DNA from: Clostridiales bacterium
GTDB taxonomy: Bacteria; Bacillota; Clostridia; Lachnospirales; Anaerotignaceae
Assembly: GCA_018364635.1 (NCBI GenBank)
Contig: JAGZLR010000004.1
Location: forward strand, 27,926-91,925
Length of the DNA stretch: 64,000 nucleotides
Direction of reading: 5' to 3'
In this document: positions 1 through 8,444 of the stretch, piece after piece
Layout: each line of letters starts with the position of its first letter
Numbering within the stretch: position 1 is the stretch's first letter
Made by a program: the position numbers and the translations under genes
The notes under the pieces: model-generated
What the model was told of the DNA's origin: nothing
The model's input: only the letters and a program-made list of their open reading frames with translations
Databases searched by the model: none

Positions 1-1
1 G

Positions 2-622
2 CCAGAAGGTTATAAAGTATTGAAACCAGAGGTTTCAGAGAAAATCGTGAATGGCCAGACAATTTATATTGTTTCACCACAAAGGGAAGAACGTACTGAG
101 GAAGAAGAAATTCCTTTTGAAACTGAGATTAGAGAAAATGCAGATCTCCCAAAAGGGCAGGAAAAAGTAGTTCAAGAAGGACAAAATGGTTTAGCTTTAG
201 TAACTTATGAGGATGTCTACATGAATCACGCTCTGCAATTTTCAGAAGAAGTGGATCGTGAAATAAAGGAAGAGCCTGTGAATAAAATTATTGAAAAAGG
301 TACGAAAACAGGGCATGTGGCTGTAGATGAAAATGGTCCTTATGCACAGGCAATCAATATGACAGTAACAGCTTACACACCTTATGATGCTGGATGTACA
401 GGAATTACAGCAAGCGGAACTGTAGCACAAAAAGGTGTAATTGCAGTAGATCCTAGTGTGATACCAATGGGTACAAGGGTATATATTCCTGGATATGGCG
501 ATGCGATTGCAGCAGATAAAGGTGGGGCTATCAAAGGAAATAAGATAGATGTATGTTTTAGTACAAAGGCAGAAGCTTTTAATTGGGGCGTACAAAAACT
601 TACAGTATATATTTACAAATAA
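2..622 (+). CDS. G5/3D-domain cell-wall protein (YabE/Rpf2-like), 5' end outside window
   Basis: The reading frame is open from base 2, so the true start lies upstream; a TTG at 20 has no ribosome-binding site. The visible part has the tail of a DUF348-like repeat, then a G5 domain (roughly residues 35-105 of the visible part), then a C-terminal 3D domain with the family's TAYTPYD, ASG, AVDP, IPMGTRVYIPGYG and ADKGG blocks. The 3D domain is the MltA-like fold of secreted lytic transglycosylases such as YabE, Rpf2 and YuiC. The role is therefore probably wall remodelling outside the membrane. The signal peptide would be in the missing part. A strong terminator follows directly, so this is the last gene of its transcript. 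Confidence 0.85.
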   Translation, partial: PEGYKVLKPEVSEKIVNGQTIYIVSPQREERTEEEEIPFETEIRENADLPKGQEKVVQEGQNGLALVTYEDVYMNHALQFSEEVDREIKEEPVNKIIEKGTKTGHVAVDENGPYAQAINMTVTAYTPYDAGCTGITASGTVAQKGVIAVDPSVIPMGTRVYIPGYGDAIAADKGGAIKGNKIDVCFSTKAEAFNWGVQKLTVYIYK

Positions 623-630
623 TGTGATGA

Positions 631-659
631 AAGGATATCCTATCAGGATATCCTTTTTT
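631..659 (+). terminator. Rho-independent terminator after the 3D-domain gene
   Basis: A perfect 10-bp stem (631-640 with 646-655) with a 5-base loop is followed by a run of T. Confidence 0.9.
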
Positions 660-730
660 GTTCTTTTTATATCCTTATATGCATATCATCGTAAAAGGAG
701 CTGTATTGCTTCTTGAACGGAGGATGAAGA

Positions 731-1792
731 ATGAGGAGACGGAGAAATCAAAAAAGAGCGAGATATCAATTAAAAAAAATACTAGCTGGTACATTAGTTT
801 TGTTGATTACAGTTTGGCTGTTTCAAAGGGCAGTCATCACTTTTGTACCTGCCCAGGAGCAAAAGTCAGGCTCAATTATTCAGGAAGAATTATCCTATGA
901 GCCTGTATTCACAAGTTTAGCAGGTGTGGAAGATATCATTTATCAGCCTGAAACAGATCCTGAAATGGTTGAGGAGGAACAGAAGAAAGCAGAACCTCCG
1001 GCGCCGAAAGGCCAACCAGTGGATATGGCAAAGGTACAGGACAAGTCCTATGTAAAAAATAAATACTATATTATCGACAGAAGAACAGACTTAACAGAGA
1101 ATCTTATTGATATACCTGGATATTTATCGAAAGATTTTGCGTTAGATTCGGCAGTAAAAGAACCTCAAGTATTGATTTTTCATACTCATTCCTGTGAAGG
1201 TTTTGTAGACAGTGATATGTCGAAAGGGATGGAAGAAGGTATCTATGGTGCTGGAGAGAGATTGAAGCAGTTATTAAAGGAGAAATACGGTATCAATGCC
1301 ATTCATCATAATGGACAATATGATGTAGTTAACGGAAAAAATTCGATTTTAGGTGCTTATGAAAGAATGGAACCTGATATTCAGCAAATTTTAAAAGAAA
1401 ACCCCTCCATTCAGGTAGTGATTGACATGCACAGAGATGGAGTGGCAGAAGATACGAAGTTGGTGACAGAAGTTAATGGAAAACCATGTGCTCAGATTAT
1501 GTTTTTTAATGGGATCTGTCAATTATACCAAGACGGCGTAGTTCAGCCTTTAACGGATCTCCCTAATCCCTATGTAAAAGATAATTTGGCTTTTAGTTTC
1601 CAGATGAAAGCAGCTGCAGATGAACTTTATCCTGGTTTTGCACGAAAAATATATGTCAATGCCTACCGTTACAGTTTACATATGCGGCCTAGATCAACAT
1701 TGATCGAGGTTGGTGCTCAGACGAACACAAAGGAAGAAATATGGAATGCAATGGAACCATTAGCTGATATTTTAGCTACGGTGCTTCAATAA
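731..1792 (+). CDS. spoIIP: stage II sporulation protein P (SpoIIP)
   Basis: SpoIIP is a membrane-anchored amidase/endopeptidase that, with SpoIID and SpoIIM, thins septal peptidoglycan and drives engulfment in the mother cell. The 353-residue protein has one N-terminal membrane segment (about 19-38), a proline-rich linker, and the amidase core with HTHSCE at 151-156, DMHRD at 232-236 and a catalytic-type Glu at 326 inside TLIEVGAQTNT, preceded by the RYSLHMRPRS block. GGAGG at 719-723 sits 7 bases before the ATG. The 3' end overlaps a convergent minus-strand gene by 21 bases. spoIID and spoIIM are not in the window. Confidence 0.93.
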   Translation: MRRRRNQKRARYQLKKILAGTLVLLITVWLFQRAVITFVPAQEQKSGSIIQEELSYEPVFTSLAGVEDIIYQPETDPEMVEEEQKKAEPPAPKGQPVDMAKVQDKSYVKNKYYIIDRRTDLTENLIDIPGYLSKDFALDSAVKEPQVLIFHTHSCEGFVDSDMSKGMEEGIYGAGERLKQLLKEKYGINAIHHNGQYDVVNGKNSILGAYERMEPDIQQILKENPSIQVVIDMHRDGVAEDTKLVTEVNGKPCAQIMFFNGICQLYQDGVVQPLTDLPNPYVKDNLAFSFQMKAAADELYPGFARKIYVNAYRYSLHMRPRSTLIEVGAQTNTKEEIWNAMEPLADILATVLQ

Positions 1793-2041
1793 TAAACACA
1801 GTAAATCTTTGGTGAAGAGGATGACAATACCAACGGCAGTGAGAAGGAAGACGGTAGCAACAAATATAAGCAGGAGAAAATCAAATGTCATTGGTCCTTG
1901 AAATGAAATACTTAGAAGATAGAAGTACAAAGGCACGAACAGTAGAAGAAATTTGCCCAAGCAGACAATCATCAGCAGTTTAAACAAAACAGTCAAGATT
2001 ATTTTGATAAATTCAAATGTCTGATTCATAAGAGGACCCAT
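1772..2041 (-). CDS. hypothetical small membrane protein
   Basis: The 89-residue product is almost entirely hydrophobic, with two or three membrane segments (about 10-45 and 52-75) and a short basic tail (KHRS). I do not recognise a family. The ATG at 2041 has AAAGG abutting it; an ATG four codons in (about 2029) has better spacing from that site and may be the true start. It runs against spoIIP and overlaps its last 21 bases. Base composition matches its neighbours. It could be a chance ORF, but the length, hydrophobic pattern and purine-rich site make a real gene somewhat more likely than not. Confidence 0.5.
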   Translation of the reverse strand: MGPLMNQTFEFIKIILTVLFKLLMIVCLGKFLLLFVPLYFYLLSISFQGPMTFDFLLLIFVATVFLLTAVGIVILFTKDLLCLLLKHRS

Positions 2042-2375
2042 CCTTTCTTCTTTGATAGTTTCAGTATAACAGGAAAGCTAGAATTTGAATACCCAAAACG
2101 TTGATTTTTAAAGATGGAATTAAAATAAAAAAGGAGTTTAAGGCAGTGCAAAGAAATATATGCACTGCCTTTTTTGTTGTCCCAATATAAGTAAAAATTG
2201 ACTTTGAAGCTTTATTTTTTGAATAAACTATAAGAAAAAATATTTCGTTTCATAAAAATAATCCTTAACCGAGACAAAACCATGATTCATAACTCTGTAG
2301 AGAAACAAGTAACAATATAAATAAAATCCTATATTTGTATGTAATAATTAAGAAGCTGATGAAAATAATAGTATT
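2042..2375. other. intergenic region, 334 bases
   Basis: It lies between the divergent starts of the small membrane protein gene and the CmpB-like gene. I see no convincing ORF, tRNA or riboswitch. The only clear structure is an orphan plus-strand terminator at 2141-2175. The remainder is very AT-rich. Confidence 0.6.
2141..2175 (+). terminator. orphan Rho-independent terminator
   Basis: A perfect 10-bp stem (2141-2150 with 2161-2170), a 10-base AT loop and TTTTTGTTGT follow one another. The gene just upstream is on the other strand, so no annotated plus-strand gene ends here. It may end spoIIP read-through or an unannotated short RNA. Confidence 0.8.
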
Positions 2376-2765
2376 ATGATGAGATTTTTTATTTATGGTT
2401 TTACAGGTCTAATGATAGAAATTTTGTGGACTGGGGCCCACTCTTTCGTATTGGAGAAGGACTGTCGTTTACTGGGCAGAACTTCTTTATGGATGTTTCC
2501 GGTCTATGGCATGGTTGTCTGCTTTGAACCGTTATGTGATCTCTTGTTTGGTCTACCGATAGTTGTGAGAGGAGGCATTTATACCGTTTGTTATTTTACA
2601 GTAGAGTATCTATCGGGATGGTGGTTTAAAAAAATTTTAGGCAGATGTCCGTGGGATTACAGCGACAGCCCGTGGAATATTCATGGGTTAATTCGTCTAG
2701 ATTATGCACCATTATGGTTTGCGGCAGGATTATTTTTTGAAACGTTATCCTTTTTTCTTAGATAA
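2376..2765 (+). CDS. CmpB-like integral membrane protein (putative type IV ABC permease family)
   Basis: The 129-residue protein has four hydrophobic segments (about 3-20, 38-58, 63-80 and 112-127). The block CPWDYSD...NIHGLIRLDYAPLWFAAGLFFE resembles the family annotated as putative ABC-transporter permease CmpB (PF06541), common in Clostridia and of unknown transport role. There are two adjacent ATG codons (2376 and 2379) and only a weak ribosome-binding site. No ATPase partner is nearby, so a transport function is doubtful. Family assignment rests on recalled motif resemblance only. Confidence 0.65.
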   Translation: MMRFFIYGFTGLMIEILWTGAHSFVLEKDCRLLGRTSLWMFPVYGMVVCFEPLCDLLFGLPIVVRGGIYTVCYFTVEYLSGWWFKKILGRCPWDYSDSPWNIHGLIRLDYAPLWFAAGLFFETLSFFLR

Positions 2766-2841
2766 TGATCGATGTAGACTTTTATAATTTTTTATCGTAT
2801 TATATAATATTCATTACAAGAGAGAAAAGGAGTGAAAATAC

Positions 2842-4719
2842 ATGCCAACCAGAAATAACGGAAAAAACAATAATGACAATAACCGTGGAAATGACACGCG
2901 GACATTAATATGGTTTATTGTGTTGGCTATTGTTTTTACATCAGTGATTAATATTTTTATGGCATCGGCGACGACTAGGGCTGTATCGCATATTAAATAC
3001 AGTGAATTTATGCAGATGCTGGATGAGGGAAGAGTTTCAGAAGTTGAGCTTACCAAGGATCGCTTAATCATCACAGAAAAGGAAAGCCCACAGGAAGATA
3101 CAGAAGTTGATTTTTATAATAAAGAGAATAAGTATTATACAGGATATATTAATGATCCGCAGTTATATGAAAAGCTAGACAAAGCCTGCGTGACATATGA
3201 CAGTACCCTAGTGGACAAAAATCCAATTTTAGAATTTGTCACTTCATGGGTGCTTCCCATCATTTTAATGATGGCAATTGCCAATATATTTATGCAGATG
3301 TTTATGAAAAAGATGGGTGGCTCTGGCGGTCCGATGTCATTTGGCAGAAATACTGCTAAAATTTATGCACAGAAAGAAACCGGTGTTACCTTTGCGGATG
3401 TAGCAGGGCAGGAAGAGGCAAAAGAATCTTTAAACGAAATTGTAGATTTTCTTCATCGCCCTGAAAAGTATACAGAAATAGGTGCAAAGCTGCCGAAAGG
3501 CGCTTTGCTTGTAGGTCCTCCTGGTACAGGAAAAACACTGCTTGCAAAAGCAGTGGCAGGTGAGGCGAAAGTGCCGTTTTATTCTTTATCAGGTTCTGAC
3601 TTTGTAGAAATGTTTGTAGGTGTAGGCGCATCAAGAGTAAGAGACCTTTTCAAGCAAGCAATAGAGAATGCGCCGTGTATCGTGTTCATTGATGAGATTG
3701 ATGCGATTGGAAAAAGCAGGGATAATCAGATTGGTGGCAATGATGAACGGGAACAGACGCTAAATCAGCTACTTAGTGAGATGGATGGGTTTGATGCTTC
3801 CAAAGGCGTTGTCATACTAGGTGCTACAAACCGTCCAGAAGTTTTGGATAAAGCGCTTTTGCGTCCGGGACGTTTTGATCGCCGTGTGATTGTAGATAAG
3901 CCTGATTTGAAGGGTAGAGAAGATATCTTACAAGTTCATGTGAAACATGTAAAGCTGGATGAAGATGTTGATTTACACGGGATTGCTTTAGCTACTTCGG
4001 GAGGAGCTGGCGCTGATCTTGCTAATATTGTTAATGAAGCTGCCTTGCGTGCTGTCAGGTTAGGGAGAAGTAAAGTGAACCAAAGTGATTTTATGGAAGC
4101 AGTTGAGGTTATCATTGCGGGAAAAGAAAAGAAAGACCGAATTTTAACAGAAAAAGAGAAGCGTATTGTAGCATTTCATGAGGTTGGCCATGCATTGGCA
4201 ACAGCGCTGCAAAAAGATGCGCAACCGGTGCAGAAAATTACGATAGTACCTCGAACAATGGGCTCTTTAGGGTATACGATGCAAATGCCCGAAGAAGAAA
4301 AATATTTGATGAGTAAGGAAGAAATTTTGGCTCAGATCGTAACATTAACCGGCGGGAGGGCTGCGGAAGAAGTAGTGTTTTCTACTGCTACAACAGGTGC
4401 GGCAAATGATATAGAGCGAGCAACGGAACTTGCCCGCGGCATGATTACACATTATGGAATGTCTGAGAAATTTGGTATGGTTAGTTTAGAGAGTATACAA
4501 AATAAATATCTGGATGGCAGAAGTGTAAAGAATTGTTCAGAAATGACAGAAACAGAAGTTGATAAGGAAGTACAGGAAATTGTCAAAAAATGCTATGAAA
4601 AAGCTGTTTCTTTATTAAAGGAAAATGAGGAAGCATTGAACCGTATTGCAGAATATTTAATTGAGAAAGAAACAATTACTGGAGAAGAATTTATGAAAAT
4701 TCTGAAAACTAGTATATAA
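2842..4719 (+). CDS. ftsH: ATP-dependent zinc metalloprotease FtsH
   Basis: FtsH is a hexameric membrane AAA+ protease that extracts and degrades misfolded membrane proteins and short-lived regulators. The 625-residue protein has two membrane segments (about 23-43 and 130-152) around an extracytoplasmic loop. Walker A GPPGTGKT is at 225-232, Walker B ends at D284-E285, and the second region of homology GATNRPEVLDKALLRPGRFDRR follows. The zinc-protease site is HEVGH at 446-450; the family pattern is HEXGH and the usual middle residue is Ala. AGAAAAGGAG precedes the ATG. It is transcribed alone and ends at a terminator shared with the facing asparaginase gene. Confidence 0.97.
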   Translation: MPTRNNGKNNNDNNRGNDTRTLIWFIVLAIVFTSVINIFMASATTRAVSHIKYSEFMQMLDEGRVSEVELTKDRLIITEKESPQEDTEVDFYNKENKYYTGYINDPQLYEKLDKACVTYDSTLVDKNPILEFVTSWVLPIILMMAIANIFMQMFMKKMGGSGGPMSFGRNTAKIYAQKETGVTFADVAGQEEAKESLNEIVDFLHRPEKYTEIGAKLPKGALLVGPPGTGKTLLAKAVAGEAKVPFYSLSGSDFVEMFVGVGASRVRDLFKQAIENAPCIVFIDEIDAIGKSRDNQIGGNDEREQTLNQLLSEMDGFDASKGVVILGATNRPEVLDKALLRPGRFDRRVIVDKPDLKGREDILQVHVKHVKLDEDVDLHGIALATSGGAGADLANIVNEAALRAVRLGRSKVNQSDFMEAVEVIIAGKEKKDRILTEKEKRIVAFHEVGHALATALQKDAQPVQKITIVPRTMGSLGYTMQMPEEEKYLMSKEEILAQIVTLTGGRAAEEVVFSTATTGAANDIERATELARGMITHYGMSEKFGMVSLESIQNKYLDGRSVKNCSEMTETEVDKEVQEIVKKCYEKAVSLLKENEEALNRIAEYLIEKETITGEEFMKILKTSI

Positions 4720-4724
4720 ACAAT

Positions 4725-4750
4725 AAAAAAGGCACATTTGTGCCTTTTTT
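4725..4750. terminator. bidirectional terminator between ftsH and the asparaginase gene
   Basis: GGCAC (4731-4735) pairs with GTGCC (4740-4744). The stem is flanked by an A run on the left and a T run on the right, so it can end transcripts arriving from either side. Confidence 0.85.
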
Positions 4751-5753
4751 ATTGTTTATATACTGTGTCAAAATTGATGCTTGTGTAAAATAAACGCTTA
4801 ATTTCTTCATAGGAAAGATTTTCATGACTCATAATCCACATCATTTTTGTATATACGGCTTCCAATGTCATGTCGTGAGCTTCCAAAAAACGAAGATGAT
4901 GCTGATAACGACGTCCAACTTCATACACATCAGAGTGACTACCTTCATAAGTCACCTGAGTGGTAAGAACTAGTATTTTTTCTTCTTGAGTATACTGTTG
5001 TTTCAAGGAGCGAAGAGTGTCAGCGATAGATAGAGGAATGCCACCCACACCAAAACTTTCAATAATAATGCAGTCATAGATGCGAAAGATGCTATCTAAT
5101 AACTGAGGAGATATGCCTGGTGTCAATTTAAGCAAAAAAACTTTTGGATTTAAACAAGGGTGAAATTTTAAATGTTCAAGAGGTTTCTCGGGCGGAAGGT
5201 AGCGAATAATCCTATTTTCCTGTATTTGTGCTAAAAATGGAAAGTTAATACTTTTAAATGCATCAAAACTGTATGTTTTTACTTTTTTTGCTCTCGTTCC
5301 TGCAATGACTTGTCCGTTAAAAATAAGAACGACATCATGAGAATCAGGATCGGTGGCGTAGAGAATACTGTCTCTTAAATTTTTTTTGGCATCAGTGATC
5401 TCGAAGGAAATAGGTTTCTGAGCTCCTGTAAGCACAATGGGTTTTGGTGAATGTTGAATCATATAGGATAAGGCAGCAGAGGTGTATGCCATAGTATCTG
5501 TGCCATGGCAAATAATAAAGCCATCATACAAATTATAGTTTGTCTCAATGGCAGCTGCAATTTTTTCCCATAGATCAGGGGTCATATTCGTACTGTCAAT
5601 ATGGCACAAAGGCAGGACAAAAGGTTCACATAAAGTACGTATTTCAGGAAATTTGTCTATCAGGTCATGACCATGAAGGCTTGGAGCAAGACCTAAATCA
5701 GTTTTATCGGAGGCAATGGTGCCGCCGGTTGTTAAAAATAATATTTTTTTCAT
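4749..5753 (-). CDS. ansA: L-asparaginase, type I-like
   Basis: The enzyme hydrolyses L-asparagine to aspartate and ammonia. At 334 residues with no signal peptide it fits the cytosolic type I enzyme rather than the secreted type II. TTGGTIA at 8-14 supplies the nucleophilic Thr12, and HGTDT at 83-87 supplies the second Thr/Asp pair; a downstream Lys completes the active site. The gene follows an M29 aminopeptidase gene in the same direction with its own terminator in between, so peptide and amino-acid catabolism are grouped here. The 3' end runs into the terminator shared with ftsH. Confidence 0.93.
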   Translation of the reverse strand: MKKILFLTTGGTIASDKTDLGLAPSLHGHDLIDKFPEIRTLCEPFVLPLCHIDSTNMTPDLWEKIAAAIETNYNLYDGFIICHGTDTMAYTSAALSYMIQHSPKPIVLTGAQKPISFEITDAKKNLRDSILYATDPDSHDVVLIFNGQVIAGTRAKKVKTYSFDAFKSINFPFLAQIQENRIIRYLPPEKPLEHLKFHPCLNPKVFLLKLTPGISPQLLDSIFRIYDCIIIESFGVGGIPLSIADTLRSLKQQYTQEEKILVLTTQVTYEGSHSDVYEVGRRYQHHLRFLEAHDMTLEAVYTKMMWIMSHENLSYEEIKRLFYTSINFDTVYKQ

Positions 5754-5770
5754 CTGTATCCCTCTCTATA

Positions 5771-5803
5771 TGTAAAAAGCCCTTCGAAAAAATCCGAAGG
5801 GTT
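5771..5803 (-). terminator. terminator after the M29 aminopeptidase gene
   Basis: On the minus strand, CCCTTCG (complement of 5795-5801) pairs with CGAAGGG (complement of 5780-5786), followed by CTTTTT. It separates the aminopeptidase from the asparaginase gene. Confidence 0.85.
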
Positions 5804-5808
5804 TTTTA

Positions 5809-6927
5809 TCAGCCAATAAGATTTTCAGGATTTAATCCTTCCAATTCTGGTATGATGAATCTACCATCCTTACGAATTAATACGCCGTCAAAATAAATTT
5901 CTCCTCCGCCATAGGAAGGGGTTTGAATGCAGACTAAATCCCAGTGAATCGCTGATTTATTCCCATTTGGCGCATCTTCATAGCAATTGCCTGGAGTAAA
6001 ATGGAAGCTTCCACTGATTTTTTCATCAAAAAGAATATTATTCATAGGTTCAGTGATATAAGGATTTACACCTAAAGCAAATTCTCCAACATATCGTGCA
6101 CCTTTGTCTGTATCAAAAATTTTTGTGATTCGTTCTTTGTCGTTGGCATCACAGTCTATAATTTTGCCATCTTTAAATTTTAGTACCACATTTTCGAAAG
6201 TAAAACTATTATATTCTGATGGAGTGTTATATGAAATGGTACCATTGACAGATGTCTTTACAGGCGCAGTGTAAACTTCTCCGTCTGGAATGTTGCAAGC
6301 ACCATCGCACTTGATTGCTGGAATTCCTTTGATTGAAAAGGTTAAATCTGTACCATTTCCCTTGATGTGCACTTGATCGGTCCGGTTCATCAATGCTACA
6401 AGAGCATCCATTGCCTTTGACATTTTTGCGTAGTCCAGGTTGCATACATGAAAGTAAAAATCTTCAAAGGCTTCTAAACTTTTATGGGCAGATTGTGCCA
6501 TAGATGGGCATGGGTATCTTAACACAACCCATTTTGTCTTTGGCACGCGGATGCCATGATGCACTGGTGCGGTATAGATTTTGTGATACAAATCAATTTT
6601 TTCTGGTAGAACATCAGAAAGCTCGGATAAGTTATCCTCTCCTCTGACGCCGATAAAGGCATCCATCTGAGACATCTTTTTGGAATCGATTTCAGCCAAA
6701 AGACGGTACTGTTCTTCTGTAGCACCCATCAATAATTCTCTTTCCACGGGATTTGTACGGATTTCAACAAAAGGTAGGCCGCCAACAGCATAAACTTCTT
6801 TGACTAGCTGTTTTACTAGAGGGATCGGCTCCGTACCGTTACAGTTTATTAGAATTTTTTCGCCTTTTTTTAAACGGCAAGAGTAATTTATTAAGTTATG
6901 CGCTAATTTCTTTAGTCTTTCATCCAT
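5809..6927 (-). CDS. M29 family metallo-aminopeptidase (AmpS/PepS type)
   Basis: A cytosolic, dinuclear-metal aminopeptidase that releases N-terminal residues from peptides. The 372-residue length fits the family. The expected ligand series is present in order: E217 (NIPDGEVYTAP), E282 (GARYVGEFALG), H309 (SGSFHFTPG), H328 and D330 (SAIHWDLV), with the signature GGEIYFDGVLIRKDG near the C-terminus. AAGGAG lies just upstream of the ATG. The substrate preference cannot be read from sequence, so no gene symbol is given. Confidence 0.92.
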   Translation of the reverse strand: MDERLKKLAHNLINYSCRLKKGEKILINCNGTEPIPLVKQLVKEVYAVGGLPFVEIRTNPVERELLMGATEEQYRLLAEIDSKKMSQMDAFIGVRGEDNLSELSDVLPEKIDLYHKIYTAPVHHGIRVPKTKWVVLRYPCPSMAQSAHKSLEAFEDFYFHVCNLDYAKMSKAMDALVALMNRTDQVHIKGNGTDLTFSIKGIPAIKCDGACNIPDGEVYTAPVKTSVNGTISYNTPSEYNSFTFENVVLKFKDGKIIDCDANDKERITKIFDTDKGARYVGEFALGVNPYITEPMNNILFDEKISGSFHFTPGNCYEDAPNGNKSAIHWDLVCIQTPSYGGGEIYFDGVLIRKDGRFIIPELEGLNPENLIG

Positions 6928-7003
6928 GAAAACACTCCTTTTTCCTTAAACTCCTTTTGTTTATTTTACATCAAACAAGAACATTTTTATAGTGGTTTTT
7001 TTC

Positions 7004-7426
7004 TTAAATTTTATTCATTAAGGTGAGTAGTAGCAATACTTCTGCTGCTTGAAACTCTGTATGACCAGTATTGGAGGCACTGGAGAGAGTAAGAAGAGAA
7101 GCGTCATTTTCTGAAGACTGTATGGAGTTTGCAGGATGAAATTCTTCACGGATTTTTTGAGCAGTTCGAAGGAGATTTAAAGTCCGAATCAATGCATCAA
7201 TGTCTTGATGGGGGTGGTACTGTTTTAAAGCGTTTAAAAGTACAACCTCCCTGGAAGGATTATTTTCAACGGATTCTTTTTGAATGTTTACAGCATGATG
7301 AAGTTTGTCAATATAGTTTTTCTGAATTTTTTCTCGTAGCATGTTTCTCAGATCAGAGATATCTGTTTCAAGAAGTTTTCTGTTTTCTATGAGTCTGGCG
7401 ATTTGCAGCAGTTCATTCTCTGCCAT
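7004..7426 (-). CDS. hypothetical helical protein in operon with an S8 protease
   Basis: I do not recognise a family for this 140-residue protein. The start at 7426 is fixed by GGGAGG, 8 bases upstream, which overlaps the last codons of the S8 protease gene; the stop of that gene is 2 bases before this ATG, so translation is probably coupled. The protein is predicted mostly helical: a coiled-coil-like stretch at 5-60, then residues 59-92 that align without gaps to a repeat in the divergent gene at 8445-8855 (matching LL, A, Y, L/I and L/M positions), a Ser/Asn-rich linker, and a hydrophobic end (128-138). It has no signal peptide. A longer frame running back to 7546 lies inside the protease gene and is not a start. 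Confidence 0.8.
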   Translation of the reverse strand: MAENELLQIARLIENRKLLETDISDLRNMLREKIQKNYIDKLHHAVNIQKESVENNPSREVVLLNALKQYHPHQDIDALIRTLNLLRTAQKIREEFHPANSIQSSENDASLLTLSSASNTGHTEFQAAEVLLLLTLMNKI

Positions 7427-7428
7427 AA

Positions 7429-8328
7429 TTAGAACCTCCCGGACAATAATTTTTCTAAATTTAGCATGCCATTTCTTCCATTGGAGGAGCTCCTTTTTAA
7501 CCAAAACCGAATTTGATCTGGTGTCAGGTGTGAATATTTCTGACATAGAAGGGCGATTGCCCCTGTAATAACAGGTGTCGCCATAGATGTACCACTCATG
7601 CAGACATACTCTGTTCCTGTCTTTTTTCGATATCGATCCTGTGCTAAGGAAGATTCTGGAGCTAAACAGGAGAATATATCCGTCCCAGGTGCATAAATAT
7701 CCGGCGGTCCGGGGTAACGTTTTGGCGAAAAAAATAACCGTGGTTGCTCTGTACGGTAGATATCATCAGAAGAACCTGCAATAATTAGTTTTTGAGGTTC
7801 TTTTGGAATGACAGCCAAAGAGACACTGGAAGAGCCAATATTCTGTGCGGCGGCTACAATAGCGACGCCTGCATCCCATAATGCAGATAAAGCATGGGAT
7901 AAGGCTGGATTGTTTTTTTTCTCGTTTATACCAATGGAGAAATTTGCTGCTCTTATATTATATTTGTCGCGGTTGTCCATTATCCATTGAATTGCTGCTA
8001 AAGCTTGAGGAGAATTGCCTTTTCCATTTTCATCAAGTATTTTCAAAGCAACGATATTGCAATCAGGGGCAATACCAGTAAAAAGTCCATGGGAAGAAAA
8101 ACCGTTGCCCGCAACGATTCCAGACACATGGGTACCATGTCCGTTATCATCATAAGGTTGTGTGCGATAATTGATAAAGTCTTGAAAAGCAAGGATTCTA
8201 TTTGTTGATACAGTAAAATCTTTTACAGGAGAAATACCGGTATCCAGGACGGCGACAGTAACACCTTTCCCAGTAATACCAAGCCTTTGAGCCGCTTCAG
8301 CATGTACGGCTAATCTTGTTCGATTCAT
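7429..8328 (-). CDS. intracellular subtilisin-like serine protease (S8 family)
   Basis: A complete S8 catalytic domain of 299 residues with Asp29 (AVLDTG), His64 (NGHGTHVSG), an oxyanion Asn in AAAQNIG and nucleophile Ser248 (SGTSMATP). It has no signal peptide and no propeptide: the catalytic core begins almost at once, so it is expected to stay in the cytosol and be active when made, like AprX-type or ISP proteases. The nonstandard AAAQN in place of the usual AAGN around the oxyanion residue is worth noting. It is first in an operon with the helical protein ending at 7004 and diverges from the gene at 8445. Substrates are unknown; the neighbours are obvious candidates as partners. Confidence 0.93.
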   Translation of the reverse strand: MNRTRLAVHAEAAQRLGITGKGVTVAVLDTGISPVKDFTVSTNRILAFQDFINYRTQPYDDNGHGTHVSGIVAGNGFSSHGLFTGIAPDCNIVALKILDENGKGNSPQALAAIQWIMDNRDKYNIRAANFSIGINEKKNNPALSHALSALWDAGVAIVAAAQNIGSSSVSLAVIPKEPQKLIIAGSSDDIYRTEQPRLFFSPKRYPGPPDIYAPGTDIFSCLAPESSLAQDRYRKKTGTEYVCMSGTSMATPVITGAIALLCQKYSHLTPDQIRFWLKRSSSNGRNGMLNLEKLLSGRF

Positions 8329-8444
8329 GGCGATTCCCCCTTTATTTTATAATTCAGTGTATGCGGGAAACAAAGAAGGGTTATTGATTTGGTCTTTTTT
8401 TTGTAAGTTAATCATAGGATTAGTATGAAAAGGGGGGAATGCAT

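Noticed and set aside
658..900. 80-codon plus-strand frame before and inside spoIIP
   Set aside because: It starts in the terminator tail, has no ribosome-binding site and overlaps spoIIP in another frame.
7427..7546. N-terminal extension of the helical protein encoded at 7004-7426
   Set aside because: The extension lies inside the S8 protease gene in another frame; GGGAGG before 7426 fixes the start.
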